From NZQO01 sp964639255 (GTDB lineage: Bacteria > Bacteroidota > Bacteroidia > Flavobacteriales > Flavobacteriaceae): a stretch of 18,795 nt of DNA. The notes under the pieces were generated by a model. That model was not told the origin of the DNA and made no database searches. It worked only from the letters and a program-made list of their open reading frames with translations. Below are positions 15,210 to 18,795 of this stretch, one piece after another. The stretch's first letter is position 1, and each line of letters starts with the position of its first letter. A program made the position numbers and the translations under genes. The stretch spans positions 1-18,795 of the forward strand of contig CAZXDP010000052.1 of NCBI GenBank assembly GCA_964639255.1, read 5' to 3'.

Positions 15210-15793
15210 GATATATTGGGGAATTGGGCAAGCTCTCGTAGTTTTAAAATGCAACGGTATTTTTTATTTCGCATGCTGGCCTCGCCAATCTCAAACTCGG
15301 CGGCCAATTGGCGCATGTTTTTCTTTTCAAAATAAAAGGCCATGAGCAATTTCTTGCATTCGGCACCTAACTTGTTGAAGGCCGCCATGGCTTGCTTCAG
15401 CAATACATCGCTCTCATTGGCAGGAACCACCGTATCTTCTTCGATAGCCTGTGGATATACGTGCGCGTGGTCGCCCAATCCCACAGTTTTTTTGTAGCGT
15501 GAGGATCGCAGGTGGTCCAGCCACTTGTTTTTGGCGATTTGATAAAGATATCCCTGCACGGCCGTTTCGTTCTGCGGCTCAAAGCGTCCTTCTTTGATAT
15601 TGCGCCAAACCGTTATAAATGCTTCTTGATAGATGTCCTTTGCCTGAGGCATGGTTCCGTTGTTTTTTAGGATATAAAGTTCTGTTTTTCTGAAATTGTC
15701 CACGTACAACCGCCTTAAAGCCTTTGGGTCGTTGACTTTAATCGCGGTTATGAGGTGTTGTTGGTTAGTTATATGTTCGTGTTCCTCTATCAT
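15206..15793 (-). CDS. ECF-type RNA polymerase sigma-70 factor
   Basis: A 195-residue protein with the two ECF regions. Region 2 (about 25-100) includes DIYQEAFITVWRNIKEG and NKWLDHLRSSRYKK, the -10 recognition and melting helices. Region 4 (about 133-190) holds the helix-turn-helix LLMAFYFEKKNMRQLAAEFEIGEASMRNKKYRCILKLREL, which reads the -35 element. There is no region 1.1 or 3, as expected for ECF members. It heads the cluster, and its TGA overlaps the ATG of the membrane regulator, so the pair is probably made in fixed ratio. A near -7 box (TATCTTTC, 15811-15804 on the minus strand) and an inverted repeat at 15840-15860 precede it. Autoregulation of the cluster is an inference from the layout. 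Confidence 0.93.
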   Translation of the reverse strand: MIEEHEHITNQQHLITAIKVNDPKALRRLYVDNFRKTELYILKNNGTMPQAKDIYQEAFITVWRNIKEGRFEPQNETAVQGYLYQIAKNKWLDHLRSSRYKKTVGLGDHAHVYPQAIEEDTVVPANESDVLLKQAMAAFNKLGAECKKLLMAFYFEKKNMRQLAAEFEIGEASMRNKKYRCILKLRELAQFPNIS

Positions 15794-15839
15794 GAAGATA
15801 AAGGAAAGATAGTAATTTTTAATTTTGCTTCATAGGCTG

Positions 15840-15860
15840 TTTTCGGCGATACGTCGAAAA
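15840..15860. promoter_or_regulatory. 21-bp inverted repeat upstream of the sigma factor gene
   Basis: TTTTCGGCG (15840-15848) pairs with CGTCGAAAA (15852-15860) around the centre ATA; the only non-Watson-Crick position is one G/T. It lies 47 bases upstream of the sigma ATG and 30 bases downstream of the T9SS gene stop, both on the minus strand. It could be an operator for the cluster or a weak terminator for the gene before it. The lack of a T-run argues for the former. Confidence 0.4.
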
Positions 15861-15889
15861 TCGCACTGTTTTTTTCTTTTCGGCTTCCA

Positions 15890-17476
15890 TTATTCCTTTA
15901 TAATTCTTACAGTTTCTGAAGAAATTCCATCAGAAATCGTGATAAAATAAAGACCTGCTGCTCCCAGCACTTCAAGCGAAATTCGACTTGTGTCGTCAAA
16001 GTATTCGAACAGAATGGTTTTGCCGAGCGCATCCCGCACCGTAATTCCTAACCTAGCATACATTTTAGGCAGTTCGATGGTAATATTTCCCTTGGTGGGG
16101 TTGGGCGTTACAACAATATTGGACAGAAGAGCTGGTTGGGGAATTGCAAGCACCTGTGCTGAGGTCTTGAATACCCAATAATCTTCAATGCCTTCACTGT
16201 TCTCTGTTTTGTCGCCAGATGCGTTAGAGTCTGAAGTACAGGCAATGATATAATCTCCGTTATCTAAAATTTCCTGAAACGCGCGTGTCTCGTCTGCGGT
16301 TCCGCCTAAGGTCACTTGCGATAAAAGCACTCCCAAATCGGAAAGTTTCAAAATCCAAAGATCATAGCCCCCGTTGGTGTCATCGGTTTTATCTCCTGAA
16401 ATATTGGATTGGGAATAGCCCGATGCAATGAATTCGCCAGAGGGAAGCTCCCGAATGTTTGTGAGAAAATCGATTCCGCTTCCGCCTATGGTATTTTGCC
16501 AGATGGGTTCTCCATCGTCCAATCCTACTTTAACGATCCAATAATCCTCTGCGCCGTTGCTATCTTCCTCTTTATCACCACCGGCGTTAGATCTTGAATA
16601 GCCGGCTATAACCAGATTATTGTCTGATGTTTGTATGATCTCACGAATAATTTCGTTTGAACTACCGCCTATGGTGCTGTCCCAAATTATTTCTCCGTTC
16701 GCATCTAAGCGCACCAACCAATAATCGCTCTCTCCTTGGGAATTTTCCGTTTTATCACCCGAAATATTAGAAAAGGAATTACCGCCCATTATATACGTTC
16801 CGTCTGCTAATTGCATGGAAGTAATCGGTCTTTCCACCAGGCTTCCGCCAATTCCATTTTGCCATAGTATATTTCCGGCGCTATCCAATTTTAGCGCCCA
16901 AAAGTCCCGTTGTCCGTTGGAAGGATCTGTTTTGTCTCCCGAAATTCCGCTATCGGAATATCCCGTCACAAAATAGCCACCATCGGTAGTTTGGGTAGCC
17001 CGAGAATCGAATTCTTGCGCATTTCCTCCTAAGGTCCGTTGCCATTCTATAGTCCCGTTATTGTCTAGCTTAAGAATCCAGAGGTCTAGTCCGCCACGGG
17101 AATTTTCTGTTTTGTCTCCAGAAATATCGCTGTCGCTATTTCCCCCAACAATATAGCCGCCATCTTCGGTCTGTTGTATGGATGATGCGTAGTCATCACC
17201 GCTGCCTCCAATGGTTTCTTGCCACTCTAACACGCCGTTTACGTCCAATTTTACAATCCAAATATCGTATCCGCCTTGCGAAGCTTCATCCTTATCTCCC
17301 GTTGCCCCAGAAAGGGAAGCGCCAGCTATTATAGAACCGCCATCTTGGGTTATATCTATGGCGAGCGCCACATCTTCGTTATCGCCGCCAATTGTATTTT
17401 GCCATTGTATGGCTGGGTCTTGAGCCGCTAACGGCAGGTAAAGTAACACTATTAAAAGACAAGTGATTGTTTTCAT
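15890..17476 (-). CDS. Secreted repeat protein (seven 60-residue repeats, propeller-like) with T9SS type A sorting domain
   Basis: A 528-residue protein. The signal peptide is residues 1-19 (YLPLAAQ). Residues 23-443 are seven consecutive repeats, six of 60 residues and one (the fifth) of 61. Each begins WQxTIGG, continues with DGGYIxxGxSxS, then SGDKTENSxG, and ends DxWIxKLDxxG. The seven units suggest a seven-bladed beta-propeller. The Asp/Asn/Ser-rich SGDKTENS turn in each blade could bind calcium. A linker and a T9SS type A sorting domain follow (about 445-528: VVTPNPTKGNITIELP, GAAGLYFITIS, final VRIIKE). It is therefore a surface or secreted protein; ligand and function are unknown. It stops 96 bases upstream of the sigma factor start on the same strand and is divergent from the serine hydrolase. 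Confidence 0.88.
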   Translation of the reverse strand: MKTITCLLIVLLYLPLAAQDPAIQWQNTIGGDNEDVALAIDITQDGGSIIAGASLSGATGDKDEASQGGYDIWIVKLDVNGVLEWQETIGGSGDDYASSIQQTEDGGYIVGGNSDSDISGDKTENSRGGLDLWILKLDNNGTIEWQRTLGGNAQEFDSRATQTTDGGYFVTGYSDSGISGDKTDPSNGQRDFWALKLDSAGNILWQNGIGGSLVERPITSMQLADGTYIMGGNSFSNISGDKTENSQGESDYWLVRLDANGEIIWDSTIGGSSNEIIREIIQTSDNNLVIAGYSRSNAGGDKEEDSNGAEDYWIVKVGLDDGEPIWQNTIGGSGIDFLTNIRELPSGEFIASGYSQSNISGDKTDDTNGGYDLWILKLSDLGVLLSQVTLGGTADETRAFQEILDNGDYIIACTSDSNASGDKTENSEGIEDYWVFKTSAQVLAIPQPALLSNIVVTPNPTKGNITIELPKMYARLGITVRDALGKTILFEYFDDTSRISLEVLGAAGLYFITISDGISSETVRIIKE

Positions 17477-17501
17477 AAAAATTGGCTTACAGTTTCCCTA
17501 C

Positions 17502-17586
17502 CATCGATTGGTCTTTAACATGTCATCATATATTCAACTTTTTATTTACAGGAAGGGAGTGATGACATGTTTTATTCGCATCGATG
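17502..17586. promoter_or_regulatory. 85-bp nested, spacing-symmetric dyad in the divergent intergenic region
   Basis: Two pairs of inverted arms share one centre. The inner arms are AACATGTCATCA (17517-17528) and TGATGACATGTT (17560-17571), 12 of 12 bases complementary. The outer arms are CATCGAT (17502-17508) and ATCGATG (17580-17586), 7 of 7. Both gaps between outer and inner arms are 8 bases; the centre is 31 bases. It sits between divergent genes, so a shared operator is the natural reading. A folded RNA or a small mobile-element relic are alternatives. Confidence 0.6.
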
Positions 17587-17617
17587 TAATGTAGTATACT
17601 AATTAAACCTTACTATT

Positions 17618-18795
17618 ATGAAAAATTTGTATCTCATTCTTATGTGCTTTTGCGGCACTTTTACAATTGCCAATGCACAAACAGGTATCCCGGTGCCGCA
17701 AATGTCTGCTTGCGATACTGAGGTGCAGAACTTTATGTCAACCTTCGATATTCCATCGGTAACTTTTGCCCTTGCGAAAGACGGGGAGTTAAAATATATG
17801 CGAGCTTTTGGAAATGCCGATATATCAGGGAGCGAACCTTCCCAGCCCTATCATATGTTTAGGATAGCGAGCGTTTCAAAACCTATTACTGCCATAGGAA
17901 TCATGAAGATGGTTGAAGACGGTACTATAAATTTAAATGATAAAATTTTTGGCCCAGGGGGTCTTTTGGAAAACCATTGGTATTTTTCAAGTAGCACTAT
18001 CTTAGACAATAGGGTGTACGACATTACCGTACAGCATTTGCTGGAGCATGCTGCCGGTTGGGACCGTAACCAAAACTGTTTCCCCGATCCTACTAGCCCC
18101 TATCCGTGGTTCTTTTCAGGGTGCGACCCCATCGTAGCCCCGTTGCACATAACCCAGTCGCAAGGCGAGCAGAATCCTGTGAAGGAGGAATTCTTGATCA
18201 ATTATGTACTGGAGAAATCGCTCAATTTTACGCCCAACAGTGCCTATAGCTATTCCAATATGGGCTATTTGGTATTGAGTGAAATTATTGAAGAGGTCTC
18301 GGGTTTGTCTTACGAAAAATGGATGCAACAGGAAATTTTCCATCCACTAGGAATATATGATATGCATATAGGTAAAAACTTGCAGGCAGATAAATACGAG
18401 CGTGAGGGGGAATATGTGGGTAACGGATTTACGACCTTAGATTTGTACGGAAGCGGTGCTACGGTACCTTGGGAATATGGGGGCTTTAGTATTGAGGCAA
18501 TGGATGGTCACGGCGGGTGGATCGCTACCTCGCGAGATTTAGTGCGCTTGTTGGTTGCGGTCGATGGATTTACTACCAAGCCGGATATCCTCACCCCGGC
18601 TACGATCGCCTCAATGACGGCGCCTTCTGCGAATGCTCCGTTCTACGCAAAAGGTTGGTCGGTTAATCCTTCCAATAATTGGTGGCATACGGGCGCCGTA
18701 GACGGCACAGCGAGCATATTCGTACGATCTAACGACGGCTATACCTGGGCGATTATTTGCAACAAAAGGATTGCAGATTCTAATGCGAATGCTTT
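17618..18795 (+). CDS. Secreted serine hydrolase, class C beta-lactamase/penicillin-binding-protein family (3' end outside the window)
   Basis: The frame is open from the ATG at 17618 to the end of the window (392 codons plus two bases), so the C-terminus is missing. Residues 1-20 form a signal peptide (TIANAQ). The three active-site motifs of the family are in place: S85-V-S-K88 (the nucleophile and general base, in RIASVSKPITA), Y212-S-N214 (SYSNMGY) and H356-T-G358 (WWHTGAVDG, in place of KTG). The HGGW turn (297-300) before the third motif is also typical. Cysteines lie in a loop between motifs one and two (NQNCFPD and FSGCDP) and may pair in the periplasm. Family members are esterases, peptidases or peptidoglycan-active enzymes, and most are not beta-lactamases. 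The ATG follows a short AT-rich leader with no Shine-Dalgarno sequence. The upstream 85-bp dyad may regulate it. Confidence 0.9.
   Translation, partial: MKNLYLILMCFCGTFTIANAQTGIPVPQMSACDTEVQNFMSTFDIPSVTFALAKDGELKYMRAFGNADISGSEPSQPYHMFRIASVSKPITAIGIMKMVEDGTINLNDKIFGPGGLLENHWYFSSSTILDNRVYDITVQHLLEHAAGWDRNQNCFPDPTSPYPWFFSGCDPIVAPLHITQSQGEQNPVKEEFLINYVLEKSLNFTPNSAYSYSNMGYLVLSEIIEEVSGLSYEKWMQQEIFHPLGIYDMHIGKNLQADKYEREGEYVGNGFTTLDLYGSGATVPWEYGGFSIEAMDGHGGWIATSRDLVRLLVAVDGFTTKPDILTPATIASMTAPSANAPFYAKGWSVNPSNNWWHTGAVDGTASIFVRSNDGYTWAIICNKRIADSNANA

Noticed and set aside
15207..15254. Upstream ATG at 15254 as start of the membrane regulator
   Set aside because: It would overlap the sigma gene by 49 bases and add a non-conserved-looking MHFKTTRACPIPQYI stretch; the ATGA overlap start at 15209 is a standard coupling arrangement.
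15940..17410. Periodic DNA repeats of about 180 bp that could suggest an array or CRISPR
   Set aside because: The period is 60 codons and stays in one reading frame; the copies diverge at synonymous sites, so it is protein repeat structure, not a nucleic acid array.
17618..18795. Beta-lactamase resistance gene
   Set aside because: The three motifs are shared by a very broad serine hydrolase family and the third motif is HTG; nothing specific for beta-lactam hydrolysis is seen and the 3' end is missing.

Overview
The window looks like chromosomal DNA of a marine-type member of the Flavobacteriaceae (Bacteroidota). The evidence is: two secreted proteins ending in type IX secretion (T9SS) type A sorting domains; start regions with almost no Shine-Dalgarno sequence; several exact matches to the Bacteroidota -7 promoter box TAnnTTTG; moderate GC content; and an ECF sigma factor operon of a kind familiar in this phylum. 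No insertion sequence, phage gene or CRISPR array is visible.

Left part (1-8848). The window opens inside a tRNA-Leu(UAG) gene with its terminator. A damaged second copy of the tRNA 3' end, broken by a palindrome, follows. Next come a YitT-family membrane protein (+) and a minus-strand group: a small secreted protein of unknown function, a GT2 polyprenyl-phosphate sugar transferase, and a membrane-anchored endonuclease/exonuclease/phosphatase-fold protein. The plus strand then carries a secreted parallel beta-helix T9SS cargo protein with a terminator, a PLP-dependent decarboxylase whose stop overlaps the start of a BaiN/HI0933-type flavoprotein, and a small secreted DUF4174 protein. These are mostly ordinary flavobacterial genes.

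Centre (8854-15793, minus strand). This is the most interesting unit, a tightly packed five-gene cluster read leftwards. It encodes an ECF sigma factor, a single-pass membrane protein with an anti-sigma-like N-terminus and a TPR-containing periplasmic half, and a 1073-residue TPR-CHAT (caspase-like) protease with a signal peptide and a C-terminal membrane anchor. These are followed by a transglutaminase-like (papain-fold) protein with an N-terminal anchor and a small protein with a signal peptide and a C-terminal anchor. Predicted topology puts both enzyme domains on the outer face of the inner membrane, with the sigma factor as the only cytosolic product. I infer an envelope-sensing or envelope-proteolysis system wired to its own transcription. 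A structured RNA element sits directly before the transglutaminase start, splitting the unit into a regulatory/CHAT half and a transglutaminase half.

Right part (15890-18795). A secreted T9SS protein made of seven 60-residue repeats (probably a seven-bladed propeller) is divergent from a secreted serine hydrolase of the class C beta-lactamase/PBP type, which runs off the window. Between them lies an 85-bp nested dyad, symmetric to the base in its spacing. It shares an ATGTCATCA core with the spacer inside the CHAT cluster, which suggests (but does not prove) a common regulator. No gene-free stretch longer than about 300 bases exists.
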